A DNA stretch of 15,605 nucleotides from JBCDIQ01 sp039024295 (GCA_039024295.1 JBCDIQ010000101.1:1-15605), one strand, 5' to 3'. Counted from the stretch's first letter, positions 1-8,067 are shown. The notes: generated by a model not told the origin, from the letters alone. Numbers and translations are program-made.

Positions 1-65
1 ACTGTTTTTGGCCATCGTTTTTTGCTTTGTGATTTTTTTAGGTCAACCAAAATGGATTACGAGAG

Positions 66-88
66 ATGTTGCAAATTACCTGCAACAT
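66..88. promoter_or_regulatory. Perfect inverted repeat, candidate operator
   Basis: Two perfect 8-base arms, ATGTTGCA (66-73) and TGCAACAT (81-88), flank a 7-base spacer (AATTACC). The 23-bp symmetric site has the size and spacing of a binding site for a dimeric regulator. It lies about 125 bp upstream of the Omp28-like gene and is not followed by a T-run, so it is not an obvious terminator. Which gene it would serve is unknown, because the gene to the left is outside the window. The symmetry is seen directly; the operator role is inferred. Confidence 0.4.
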
Positions 89-185
89 ATGACGATTTGT
101 GAATATATAAAAATCTTCTTTTAACCGAAGGGTATATACTTAGATTTATGTCAGAATAATGACAAAAATCATCTACTCGAAGTGC

Positions 186-194
186 TACTTTCGC
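186..194 (+). promoter_or_regulatory. Possible Bacteroidota -7 element for the Omp28-like gene
   Basis: TACTTTCGC fits the Bacteroidota -7 consensus TAnnTTTG with one mismatch (C for the third T) and would give a leader of roughly a dozen bases before the ATG at 212. No convincing TTG (-33) element lies at the usual distance upstream. A second, equally weak match, TAGATTTA, lies at 141-148. Confidence 0.28.
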
Positions 195-211
195 GTTATG
201 TCCTAAAAACT

Positions 212-1216
212 ATGAATATGAATACCTTTATCCACTCACTCTTTGCCGCCCTCTTTGTCTGCCTGTTCTCTTTTCAGCAGGTAATTGGTCAAAGTTATGA
301 AAGGAAAGTGTTGTTAGAGCATTTTACCAACACTCGTTGCGGCTTGTGTCCTGCGCGCAATGCCAGCCTTGATAACTTGATCGAGGGAAATGTTGTACCC
401 ACCTATCGGATTACCTACTATCCAAGTGTCCCATATCGTAACTGTGTGATCCACCAGAACAATCCCACTGAATATGATGCTCGGAGGGATTATTACAATG
501 TGAATTTCACCCCTCAGTTGTACACCCAAGGTACTGCTACTCATGCAGGAGGTGTCCTCCTCAGTCAAAATCAGCTGGATGGAGAGGCAAATCAGATGTC
601 TCCTCTTGAGCTGAAAGTAGTGTTTACCGCTGATGCCAACCTTTCGGGTGTAACCGTGAAGACCCAGTTAGACCAAAATCTAGCAGGTAGTGGTTATGTG
701 CTACATGTAGCAGTAGTTGAAAAAACCGTTGATTACAATGCGCCGAACGGCGAAACTGTACACCATGATGTGATGCGTAAGTTGCTAACCGGCCCTAATG
801 GTGCCTCATTTGATCCTACAACTGCTGCCCATCCTCAATCAGTTCCCCTATCCTTTAAGCCAGATGCTTCCTGGGATTTGAGTAAGTTGTACATCCTTGC
901 CTTTGTACAAAATACTGCTACCAAAGAAATTGTTAATGCTGGTAGCAGTGAAGATGTGACCACCAGTGTCTCAGATAAAATCGAAGTTAGCGGGCTCTCG
1001 CTTTTCCCTAATCCAGTGAAAGATTTACTCACCGTAAGCTGGAATGATGGCGAAACCGGTCAACTCCAATTATGGGATCTTACCGGAAAGTCTGTATTGG
1101 AAACCACAGGAAATGGACAAGCCAGGATCAATACAAACGAACTTCCTTCGGGTGTCTATTACCTCCAGGTAAATGTGGGGGAAGCGGTAAGCAGCCGAAA
1201 GATTCTGATCCAGTAA
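212..1216 (+). CDS. Omp28-like thioredoxin-fold protein with T9SS sorting domain
   Basis: This 334-residue exported protein probably acts in the periplasm or at the cell surface. The ATG at 212 is preferred over the upstream in-frame GTG at 182, because it begins directly with a signal peptide (residues 1 to about 27, ending VIGQ). The mature part opens like a thioredoxin: a beta strand (VLLEHFTN), then the CxxC motif CGLC (Cys43, Cys46). Further on, FTPQLYTQG resembles the cis-proline loop of that fold. This layout matches the Omp28 family of Bacteroidota. A beta-sandwich-like segment follows. The last 71 residues (264-334, starting LFPNPV and containing LPSGVYYLQV) are a typical type A T9SS C-terminal sorting domain, which is normally cleaved on export. 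Inference: a surface or secreted thiol protein; no substrate can be named. An intrinsic terminator follows, so the gene is probably monocistronic. Confidence 0.85.
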   Translation: MNMNTFIHSLFAALFVCLFSFQQVIGQSYERKVLLEHFTNTRCGLCPARNASLDNLIEGNVVPTYRITYYPSVPYRNCVIHQNNPTEYDARRDYYNVNFTPQLYTQGTATHAGGVLLSQNQLDGEANQMSPLELKVVFTADANLSGVTVKTQLDQNLAGSGYVLHVAVVEKTVDYNAPNGETVHHDVMRKLLTGPNGASFDPTTAAHPQSVPLSFKPDASWDLSKLYILAFVQNTATKEIVNAGSSEDVTTSVSDKIEVSGLSLFPNPVKDLLTVSWNDGETGQLQLWDLTGKSVLETTGNGQARINTNELPSGVYYLQVNVGEAVSSRKILIQ

Positions 1217-1241
1217 GTCATAAAACATACTATGGTCGACT

Positions 1242-1274
1242 GCAGGGTGCCGGTATTCGGTATCCTGCTTTTTT
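1242..1274 (+). terminator. Intrinsic terminator after the Omp28-like gene
   Basis: GCAGGGTGCCG (1242-1252) pairs with CGGTATCCTGC (1258-1268) through an 11-bp stem with two G-U wobbles and a 5-base loop. Six T residues follow immediately (1269-1274). It begins 26 bases after the stop codon, the textbook form of a rho-independent terminator on the + strand. Confidence 0.8.
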
Positions 1275-1383
1275 AGTTGGAGAGGGTAGGGGGAGAATGG
1301 ATTTTGTTCCCAAGAAAGAAAATTTGGCAGTTTGCTACCTAACAGGAAGTTTGTTTCAAGTTTTTTAGGTCCAGCAATCCTGT

Positions 1384-1391
1384 TAATTTTG
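1384..1391 (+). promoter_or_regulatory. Candidate Bacteroidota -7 promoter element for the GH15 gene
   Basis: TAATTTTG is a perfect match to TAnnTTTG, 49 bases before the ATG at 1441 and downstream of the preceding terminator. The expected -33 region (near 1361-1366) is a T-run rather than a clean TTG, so only the -7 half is well supported. Confidence 0.42.
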
Positions 1392-1440
1392 GTGCCCCAG
1401 AACATGATTCCTGATTTAAAAAAATACAGCAGATATATCT

Positions 1441-3222
1441 ATGTCAAGACACACTTATAACTATGGCCTTGTGGGCAACTGTGCCTATCTCGCATTGGTT
1501 GACGACCAAGCCAATGTCGGTTGGCTCTGCTGGCCACGGTTTGATAGCAGCTTTTTATTCGGGGGATTGCTCGATAACGACAAAGGGGGAGAGTTTTCCA
1601 TCAAGCCTGCTGCGGAAGACTACAGTTCCCGCCAGTATTACATGGAAAACACCAATGTGCTGGTAACGGAGTTTGATGCTCCTGACGGCAAATACCGGGT
1701 GATAGATTATGCGCCTCGTTTCTTTCAGTATGAGCGGTTTTATAAGCCGCTAATGTTTTGCAGAAAAATAGAGTTGATAGAAGGAACCCCCAGAATTAAG
1801 GCCGTATGTCGTCCAGTGGGGAATTATGGTGAAATTCGGCCTGATGTACTCTTTGGGAGCAGCCACTTGCGGTACATGGGGCTGGACCGTCAGGTCCGAT
1901 TGACCACAGATATTCCGCTGAATTACATTTACGAGGAAAAGAGCTTCGTCTTAACAGAGACCAAATACCTCGCGTTGACATGGGGGGTGCCGTTGGAGGC
2001 GGCCTTGCAGACAACCTTGGAAGTATTTTTACGGCGGACCATTGGGCACTGGCATCGGTGGGTAAAACGGACCAGCATTGGGTATTTTCAGCAGGATATG
2101 GTGATACGCTCTGCCCTCACCTTGAAATTACATCAATACGAGGATACTGGTGCGATAATCGCCGCGACTACCACCAGTCTACCAGAAAGTCCCGGGAGTA
2201 CGCGAAATTGGGATTATCGTTATTGTTGGATACGAGACGCTCATTACACCTTGAAGGCCTTAAACAGTACTGGGCACTTCACAGAGCTGGAACAGTATGC
2301 GCACTTCGTGGAGAATATCGCCATGACAGCTAATAACAGGTATCAGCCACTTTATAGCATCACGGGTGATGGAAAATTGATCGAAGAAATCCTTGATTTG
2401 GAGGGCTACCTGGGAGAAAAGCCAGTTAGGGTTGGAAACCAAGCCTATGAGCACATTCAAAATGATGTGTACGGGCAAGTATTGGTGTCTCTTCTACCTT
2501 TGTTTACAGATAGGAGGTTGTGTCAGGAAGAGAAGAGCTATTTGGGACCCCTGGTGCTGCGGGTATTGAAAAAGATTGAGGAAACCATGCACGAGCCTGA
2601 TGCAGGCTTGTGGGAGTTCAGGAATAAAAGCCAACTTCATTGTTACACCTTTTTGTTTCACTGGGCTGGGGCAAAGGCTGCGGCTAAAATTGCGCGTCAT
2701 TTTGATGACAAAATCATGGCCAAGCAAGCCGACCGCTTGGTGAAAGATGCAAGTGAGCAAATCGAAGCCTGTTATGACGAGGAACGTGGCGTGTATACCC
2801 AGGCAGTGGGTACCAGTAACCTGGACGCCAGCTTGTTGCAGTTGATCACCATGAACTACCTCGATCCCAACAGCGAGAAAGCACGAAAGCACCTTACGGC
2901 CCTTGAAAAAGAATTAAAAACGAAAGAGGGCCTATTTTTCCGTTACAAACACGCCGATGATTTTGGGGAACCCGAATCTACCTTCCTCATATGTGCATTT
3001 TGGTACGCGGAAGCCTTGGCAATGGTAGGAAGGGTTGAAGAGGCAGAGGCTACCTTTAAAAATCTGGCAGGATATGCCAATCATCTGGGACTGCTTTCAG
3101 AAGATGTAGCGGCAAAATCTGGGAGCCAATGGGGCAACTTTCCCCAAGCCTACAGCCACGTAGGGCTGATGAATGCCGCTTTTGCCATTTCTCGTAAATT
3201 AGATCGCCCTCCATTTCTGTAA
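1441..3222 (+). CDS. Glycoside hydrolase family 15 (glucoamylase/trehalase type)
   Basis: This 593-residue enzyme is predicted to release glucose by hydrolysing terminal alpha-glucosidic bonds. No signal peptide is visible, so it is probably cytoplasmic and acts on imported or stored maltodextrins or on trehalose. The N-terminal part (about 1-210) is the beta-sandwich domain usual in bacterial GH15 proteins, starting NYGLVGNCAYLALVDD. The catalytic (alpha/alpha)6 barrel follows. It carries the family signature RNWDYRYCWIRDA (255-267), the expected general acid Glu392 in GLWEFR, and the expected general base Glu554 in LLSED, just ahead of GNFPQAYSH (565-573). The length is normal for the family, which includes both glucoamylases and mycobacterial-type trehalases. 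The two cannot be told apart here, and no neighbouring sugar gene helps. The gene stands alone and converges on the unknown gene at 3282-4364. Confidence 0.92.
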   Translation: MSRHTYNYGLVGNCAYLALVDDQANVGWLCWPRFDSSFLFGGLLDNDKGGEFSIKPAAEDYSSRQYYMENTNVLVTEFDAPDGKYRVIDYAPRFFQYERFYKPLMFCRKIELIEGTPRIKAVCRPVGNYGEIRPDVLFGSSHLRYMGLDRQVRLTTDIPLNYIYEEKSFVLTETKYLALTWGVPLEAALQTTLEVFLRRTIGHWHRWVKRTSIGYFQQDMVIRSALTLKLHQYEDTGAIIAATTTSLPESPGSTRNWDYRYCWIRDAHYTLKALNSTGHFTELEQYAHFVENIAMTANNRYQPLYSITGDGKLIEEILDLEGYLGEKPVRVGNQAYEHIQNDVYGQVLVSLLPLFTDRRLCQEEKSYLGPLVLRVLKKIEETMHEPDAGLWEFRNKSQLHCYTFLFHWAGAKAAAKIARHFDDKIMAKQADRLVKDASEQIEACYDEERGVYTQAVGTSNLDASLLQLITMNYLDPNSEKARKHLTALEKELKTKEGLFFRYKHADDFGEPESTFLICAFWYAEALAMVGRVEEAEATFKNLAGYANHLGLLSEDVAAKSGSQWGNFPQAYSHVGLMNAAFAISRKLDRPPFL

Positions 3223-3227
3223 CCCAA

Positions 3228-3266
3228 TAAATCCCCTCTCCTGCTCAAAACAGGAGAGGGGATTTA
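3228..3266. terminator. Shared bidirectional hairpin between convergent genes
   Basis: A perfect 16-bp stem, TAAATCCCCTCTCCTG (3228-3243) against its complement (3251-3266), encloses a 7-base loop. It fills the gap between the stops of the GH15 gene (3222) and the unknown gene (3282). The T-stretch at either outer edge is short, so it is less classical than the terminator at 1242. Its position and perfect pairing still make it the likely stop for both transcripts. Confidence 0.75.
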
Positions 3267-3281
3267 GCTTCTAAGTAATCT

Positions 3282-4364
3282 TTAGGCGTTTACACAAGCA
3301 GCAATCAGGTTAATGATTTCTGTAAACTTCTTATACAAAGTGCCTTCCTTGCTGCCATTTATTTGCCCTAAGTCTCTTTGCAATTTGTCCAGCTTTTCCT
3401 GGCTTGGGTTTTCCATCAGGTCCAGTAAGTCTTGCTCCAATTTCATTTGAGCCTTGGTAAGTCCCATCCCCTCTTTGTCCAACATGTTACGCATTTCAGC
3501 AATCTCCGGCATTTGACAGTCCCCAGTAATGGGCTGAACGGAAGGCAAGCCTCGCTCGTCCCAATAATCAGTCACCACCAAGTCAAAAACAAGGTAGGGG
3601 TAGTTGATGCCTGAAACGGTATTTTGGCCATTGTTGCGATCAATGCTTAGGGGAGCCTTATAAGATTGAATTTGTTTTTTGTGGTCGCCATCCTCGGAGT
3701 TCAAAGGAGGCAGTATCCAGACCACCGAGTATTTTGTTTTCAGGGAGTCCGGCTGTGTGCCTGAAATGATAGGGAGAGGATTTTGGCTATGTCCTACTTC
3801 TGTACCTAGCTCCTTTAGTTTTTTTACATCCTCGGATTTGATGCCTTCCACTCGGTCATAGAGCAACTGGTTTTGGGTTTGCCCAATCTGGTTTTGAATT
3901 TTGCTGATTAGGTTCTCAAACTCCTTTCCATCCCTTTTGCTAATTTGGTAAACATAGAGCTGGAAAATAGATTCATCAATTCTGTCCTTCCTGAAATACA
4001 GGCTTTTGACAATGTTAATCCCTACATCTAGGGTTTTAAGCCTGATATTGGCCGGGTTTTCCACGTTGATCCAGCTGATAGGCACGTATAATTTTTGCTT
4101 CACAAAAACAGGATGTTTGATTGCCATCATCATGAACATATAGGAGATGCCTTTTTTCTTGTAAATGGCGTCCTGGTACATGTCATAATCCACATGATGG
4201 GAAATCAAACCATATACATAGGGTTCGCTGCCCTTAAATAAGGGGGATGCTTGTGCAGTACGGGTGTTGAAGGATTCTTGTAGCCGGAGAGGGGAACCTT
4301 GGGAAAAAAGAAAGGAAGTACCGATGCTGAAAATGAGGAACAGAAGCGTAAAAAAATGTTTCAT
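3282..4364 (-). CDS. Secreted protein of unknown function (360 aa)
   Basis: I do not recognise this protein. It begins with a clear signal peptide (residues 1-22, ending FLFSQ), so it should cross the inner membrane. There is no lipobox cysteine and no T9SS tail, which suggests a periplasmic location. Residues 45-125 look beta-rich, including a hydrophobic methionine cluster (YMFMMM, 75-80). Residues 144-190 are charged and probably helical (DGKEFENLISKIQNQIGQ onward), and 284-355 also look helical (AQMKLEQDLLDLMENP within it). The mature protein has just two cysteines, Cys283 and Cys357, the latter three residues from the C-terminus, which could pair as a disulfide. The ATG at 4364 is the natural start because it opens the signal peptide. 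The gene is isolated: it converges on the GH15 gene, and 417 bp separate it from the protease upstream. Confidence 0.8.
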   Translation of the reverse strand: MKHFFTLLFLIFSIGTSFLFSQGSPLRLQESFNTRTAQASPLFKGSEPYVYGLISHHVDYDMYQDAIYKKKGISYMFMMMAIKHPVFVKQKLYVPISWINVENPANIRLKTLDVGINIVKSLYFRKDRIDESIFQLYVYQISKRDGKEFENLISKIQNQIGQTQNQLLYDRVEGIKSEDVKKLKELGTEVGHSQNPLPIISGTQPDSLKTKYSVVWILPPLNSEDGDHKKQIQSYKAPLSIDRNNGQNTVSGINYPYLVFDLVVTDYWDERGLPSVQPITGDCQMPEIAEMRNMLDKEGMGLTKAQMKLEQDLLDLMENPSQEKLDKLQRDLGQINGSKEGTLYKKFTEIINLIAACVNA

Positions 4365-4781
4365 GGCTGTTTTGGTTATTGACCGTTAAATGAAAATTTA
4401 CCTATGTTCCGAACTTGCTGCCATCTACTGACAAGTAGTTCAGAACCATGGACCAAAACAGTTCAAGTCAATTGAAAATCTCAACACGAATTGTGTAGGT
4501 GTGTTGGTTATTTGTATTTCAGTGTAAATTACCTCGGCAGGAAAGGAGTTCCAGGGTGTTTGCTAGTGCTTCCAGAACTAAATCTTCAGCTGTTATGGTT
4601 CGACCTTTTCGCGTATCTGCCGATAGGTGGGCATCTGCGATCTATGTCAAAAAAGCATCGCCTGGTACACTAGGCTCAACTTTTCTTCCTTGACCTACAC
4701 GAAAACTCCTTCGCTCTAATTGACAAAATTCTTTGTTCTGTAAGCACAAGTTGATTATTCCCAAGTGGAAATCACTCTTGT
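4365..4781. other. 417-bp gap without a recognisable gene
   Basis: This lies between the start of the unknown secreted gene and the end of the subtilase gene, both on the minus strand. The short open frames in it (about 60 codons, + strand) have no signal peptide, no known motif and no credible start context, so I do not call them. The 5' leader and promoter of the 4364 gene must lie in the left part. TAAATTTT on the minus strand (4393-4400) is a loose -7 match. A minus-strand six-T run (4649-4654) follows an imperfect GCCT/AGGC stem and could be a poor terminator for the protease. Small repeats, for example CAACAC/GTGTTG at 4482-4506, are near chance level. Confidence 0.5.
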
Positions 4782-7700
4782 CTACCATTTTATGAGTCTC
4801 TTAATGGAATGATTCCCGTCAGAACTAATTTTCAGGACATAAATCCCTGCCGGAACATCGGATAAGTTCAGTATGTGGCTTTCCGTCTTAGCAGGGACCT
4901 CATTTTGCAACAAGATCTCCTTACCAGAAAGATCTAACACCTGAAAGTTTACCTTCGTATTTGCGGCCACTCCTTTCCATTCTAGCAAATACCTGCCGGT
5001 GGAGGGATTAGGGGATACCGTGAATTGCTCCTCCAAGTTGCTAGAAATACTGGTGGGCAATTGGTTGAAAACCGATACGGTCTGCTGGTGAACAATGGTA
5101 CAACTTCCATCACTTGCGGTGAGGCTAACCTCATACGACCCAGGTGAGGTATAAGTGTGCTGGACCGATTTTCCAAAGCCGGACTGGCCGTCACCAAAAT
5201 CCCAGCTCCAGGAAGTTGAAATCGGGTTGTTATCTGTGAAGGTAACGCTGGTTCCAACTTTTACTTGATTGGCGGAAAGTCCAAAAGGTTTGACAGGGCC
5301 TTTTTCCAGGATATAGCATCTATAAGTTTCACGAGCATTAAACAGGTTGCTATTAAGAGCTGCCTGATTGGAACCTGCAAATATGGCAAACGCCACTTTT
5401 TGAGATTCGCCAGTTTGTAAGTCAAAAGGCCCAGTTCCAATGAAATGCATCACATCTGCCCCTCCTCCCAGGCCAGCCCTTGCAGTAGATGCGCTGGGAA
5501 TATTTTTAATGGCATTAAACTTTTCTACATCGGAGAACCCAAATCCGCCGTTTAGCTCGGTTGCAAACGCACGCATGGGAAAATTTTCCATTAGTCCGAT
5601 GCCGTAACGATAGGGGTGTAGGCCATTGGCGTCAGCAACGAACACCATGCGTTGGGCATTGTCATAGCTACTCACATCATCAACTGCACTTCCCAGGTCC
5701 CAGTCAGCAAACAGGCCGGAATAAATTCCGTTCGCTGCATTAGGTCCCTGATTTGTGAATTCAAATTCTAAAATCACATAATTTTCCTGATTGGTATGAG
5801 AAAATGCATAAACGTTCTCTCTGATTTCGAGCTCAAGTGGATTCTCTGCATCGGTGTCACTGAAGGTGGCACCTGCCTGGAAATCCGCAAGGGAAGAATC
5901 CTGAAAGGGAACAATAGGCGAGAGAATCCGAAAATCCTGGTCTAGCTGGCCTGTTGCTGTTCGTACATTATCTGAAAGCGTGTTTCCAGAATTACCTATC
6001 AAAAACCCTCCTTCAAAAAGGGCATTGAAAAAGTTTTGGAAAGAAACCCCCAGGCCTTGTTCGTTGGACGGCGCGTCGTTAAAGCCAAAGTTGCCTTTAC
6101 TGTTTACAGAGGTGTGGAGTTCATTTTCAACTACATCCAGGTAGGTTTGGCGAACGTTGAACTCCAGGTATTCGAAGTCATCGTATTGGACGTTTAGGTC
6201 CTGGTAGACCATTTTGAGTTCAATTCGTTGGTCAGAAGGGGTTCCCGATTTTACCTTGAAAAAAAATGGCTGAGAACGAGAAGAGAAGGTGCCAAGTGAG
6301 GCTACCACTCCCGGTAGAAGTTCCCCATCCAGAATTTCCAGGTAGGCCGCGTGCTTGGGTAATTCCATGCGAATGGCTAAATCTGTCGTTGAGGGATCGA
6401 GGTAATTGATGTAGTCAACCAACAGGGCAATGGTGTCTCCCTCTTCAAAAGTGAAGGAACCATTCAGGTTTTGTAACTCGTAAGACAGGTGCCTGACTGA
6501 AGGTTTAAGGGAATCTGTCAACGCGCGGAAAAAATTCACTCGACCGGTGCCCATTTTATCCTGAACAATTGAGGGGTTAACCTGGTACATTGGATTTCTG
6601 TCCGTGGTTACCCGTAACCTTTCTGCAGCTTGAAACCCATTATAATTGGGAAAATGTGACATAACAAGGCCTATTCCTCCTGCTGCCAGCGGGGCAGAGA
6701 AGGAGGTCCCTGTCCAGCGATTGTACCCATTACGGCCTGATGGACCCCTTAGGATATAGCCTGGGGCAGAAACATCCACGCTGTAGTTGTAGGTAGTGGT
6801 AAATCCAAAGGCTGACCTTGCCGGACAACAAATGCTATCGCCAAAGTGGGTATTGCCAACAGATAGAACCCCGGGAAGCCCGGCAGGATAGAACGTGAGG
6901 TCATCCGGGGTGTTTCCACAGGCTGCTACCACTGAGACGCCCCATACATCTTGTACATAAGCAACTATGTCAGCTCCGAATCTGGGCCTAAGGGTACCCC
7001 CCCAAGAGCAAACAATGATTTGGGCACCTTGCTCTGCAGCATACAAGATGCTTTCATAGCCGTGGGTAATGCTGCCCCTGAAAGGCAGGTCATCCGGGCT
7101 GCATTTTATGGGTAAGTAGCTGCAGTTGAACGAGGTTCCCGCAGTTCCCTTCTGGTTATTGACGGTTGCAGCAGGTATACCCGTCACCCCAATCCCGTGG
7201 TCATCTACCACAAAAGTTGCGTCATTATCTCCAATACCGGTCCCATCTTTCCCAGCAAAATCCCATCCACGGTAATTATCCACGTATCCATCTTGGTCAT
7301 TGTCAATCCCGTCTACCGGATCGTTCAGGTTGATGAATAAATTATCTTCCAAATCCTCATGCTCGTAGGAGGTTCCCGTATCCGTTATGCCGATGATGAC
7401 TCGTTGGTCTCCCTGGGCAACATCCCATGCTTCGCGTGCCATGATTTGATTGAGGTACCACATTCGGTCAGTTCCCCCCAAGGTGTCTGCAAAGGGGTCA
7501 TTTGGCTGGAAAAAGGACTCATACACATACCTTGGCTCAACCTCAGAAAAAGCCGCCTCCTGTTTGAGGGTCCTCACAACTTGTTCCATATCCCCTTCTT
7601 TGGGGAATGAAAGTTCGTACCAAAGGCTTACATCAGGCGTATTGCGAGAGCGGAGCCATTTTTCATCAGATTGCTTTAGCTGCTGAAGGCATTTTCGCAC

Positions 7701-7925
7701 ATGGGATATCCCAATCTGCGCGAATGCTTCCTCCAATTCGGACAGGTTAATTCTATTGTCCAGGCAATGAATCTTATGCGCTGGATGAACTTTTACCAAC
7801 ACCTGGCCTGGCATATAGACTGCCCCTTCAGGCAGGTGGAAAATCCCCTTTTGCTGAGAGAATACATTCCCCAATTGTAAAAAGAATGCCACAAAAAGGA
7901 GAAGGGTAGCAGAGTTGAATTTCAT
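4782..7925 (-). CDS. Subtilisin-like S8 serine protease with PKD domain and T9SS tail
   Basis: This is a 1047-residue secreted serine endoprotease. The ATG at 7925 is preferred over the in-frame GTG two codons upstream because it starts the signal peptide (residues 1-24, ending NVFSQ). Residues about 33-140 form the propeptide (MPGQVLVKV onward). The S8 catalytic domain (about 145-475) shows Asp182 (GITDTG), His243 (DDHGIGVTG), oxyanion Asn338 (AACGN) and Ser408 (TGTSFSAP). An insert rich in Asp and Asn (DGIDNDQDGYVDN, about 205-217) looks like a calcium-binding loop. Residues 480-600 appear beta-rich, and 600-864 form a region I cannot assign. A PKD domain follows (880-953; WDFGDGQ and HTYTSPGSYEV), then a type A T9SS sorting domain (968-1047; VSPNPS, DVPAGIYVLKI). 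Export across the outer membrane and secretion or surface attachment are therefore expected. The gene is divergent from hutI, and no dedicated partner gene is adjacent. Confidence 0.93.
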   Translation of the reverse strand: MKFNSATLLLFVAFFLQLGNVFSQQKGIFHLPEGAVYMPGQVLVKVHPAHKIHCLDNRINLSELEEAFAQIGISHVRKCLQQLKQSDEKWLRSRNTPDVSLWYELSFPKEGDMEQVVRTLKQEAAFSEVEPRYVYESFFQPNDPFADTLGGTDRMWYLNQIMAREAWDVAQGDQRVIIGITDTGTSYEHEDLEDNLFINLNDPVDGIDNDQDGYVDNYRGWDFAGKDGTGIGDNDATFVVDDHGIGVTGIPAATVNNQKGTAGTSFNCSYLPIKCSPDDLPFRGSITHGYESILYAAEQGAQIIVCSWGGTLRPRFGADIVAYVQDVWGVSVVAACGNTPDDLTFYPAGLPGVLSVGNTHFGDSICCPARSAFGFTTTYNYSVDVSAPGYILRGPSGRNGYNRWTGTSFSAPLAAGGIGLVMSHFPNYNGFQAAERLRVTTDRNPMYQVNPSIVQDKMGTGRVNFFRALTDSLKPSVRHLSYELQNLNGSFTFEEGDTIALLVDYINYLDPSTTDLAIRMELPKHAAYLEILDGELLPGVVASLGTFSSRSQPFFFKVKSGTPSDQRIELKMVYQDLNVQYDDFEYLEFNVRQTYLDVVENELHTSVNSKGNFGFNDAPSNEQGLGVSFQNFFNALFEGGFLIGNSGNTLSDNVRTATGQLDQDFRILSPIVPFQDSSLADFQAGATFSDTDAENPLELEIRENVYAFSHTNQENYVILEFEFTNQGPNAANGIYSGLFADWDLGSAVDDVSSYDNAQRMVFVADANGLHPYRYGIGLMENFPMRAFATELNGGFGFSDVEKFNAIKNIPSASTARAGLGGGADVMHFIGTGPFDLQTGESQKVAFAIFAGSNQAALNSNLFNARETYRCYILEKGPVKPFGLSANQVKVGTSVTFTDNNPISTSWSWDFGDGQSGFGKSVQHTYTSPGSYEVSLTASDGSCTIVHQQTVSVFNQLPTSISSNLEEQFTVSPNPSTGRYLLEWKGVAANTKVNFQVLDLSGKEILLQNEVPAKTESHILNLSDVPAGIYVLKISSDGNHSIKRLIKW

Positions 7926-7948
7926 GGACACGATTTATTTGACTGACG

Positions 7949-7956
7949 GCAAGATA
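7949..7956 (-). promoter_or_regulatory. Possible -7 promoter element for the subtilase gene
   Basis: On the minus strand, TATCTTGC resembles TAnnTTTG with one T missing and lies 23 bases before the ATG at 7925. A TTTA, a loose -33 match, lies 20 bases further upstream. It sits in the 142-bp divergent region shared with hutI. No comparable element is visible for hutI itself. Confidence 0.3.
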
Positions 7957-8067
7957 AGCACCTTCCAGGGTTAATATAAACCGCCATGCAGCTAAAAACT
8001 TACGGATGCATATTGCCCGTAACCTTAAAGATAACCACCTTGCTAGAAATGCAACAAACAGTTTTAA

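Noticed and set aside
1072..1368. 98-codon + frame overlapping the end of the Omp28-like gene
   Set aside because: It overlaps the conserved T9SS sorting domain in another frame and runs through the terminator hairpin, so it is not a plausible gene.
2494..2892. 132-codon minus-strand frame inside the GH15 gene
   Set aside because: It lies wholly within a gene with intact catalytic motifs and has no independent features, so it is a reading-frame shadow.
4491..4693. Two small + frames of about 60 codons in the 417-bp gap
   Set aside because: They overlap each other in different frames and have no recognisable domain, signal peptide or start context.
4493..4699. GTGTAGGT (4493-4500) and ACCTACAC (4692-4699) as possible insertion-element ends
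   Set aside because: Only eight bases match across about 190 bp, with no target duplication and no transposase remnant, which is close to chance.
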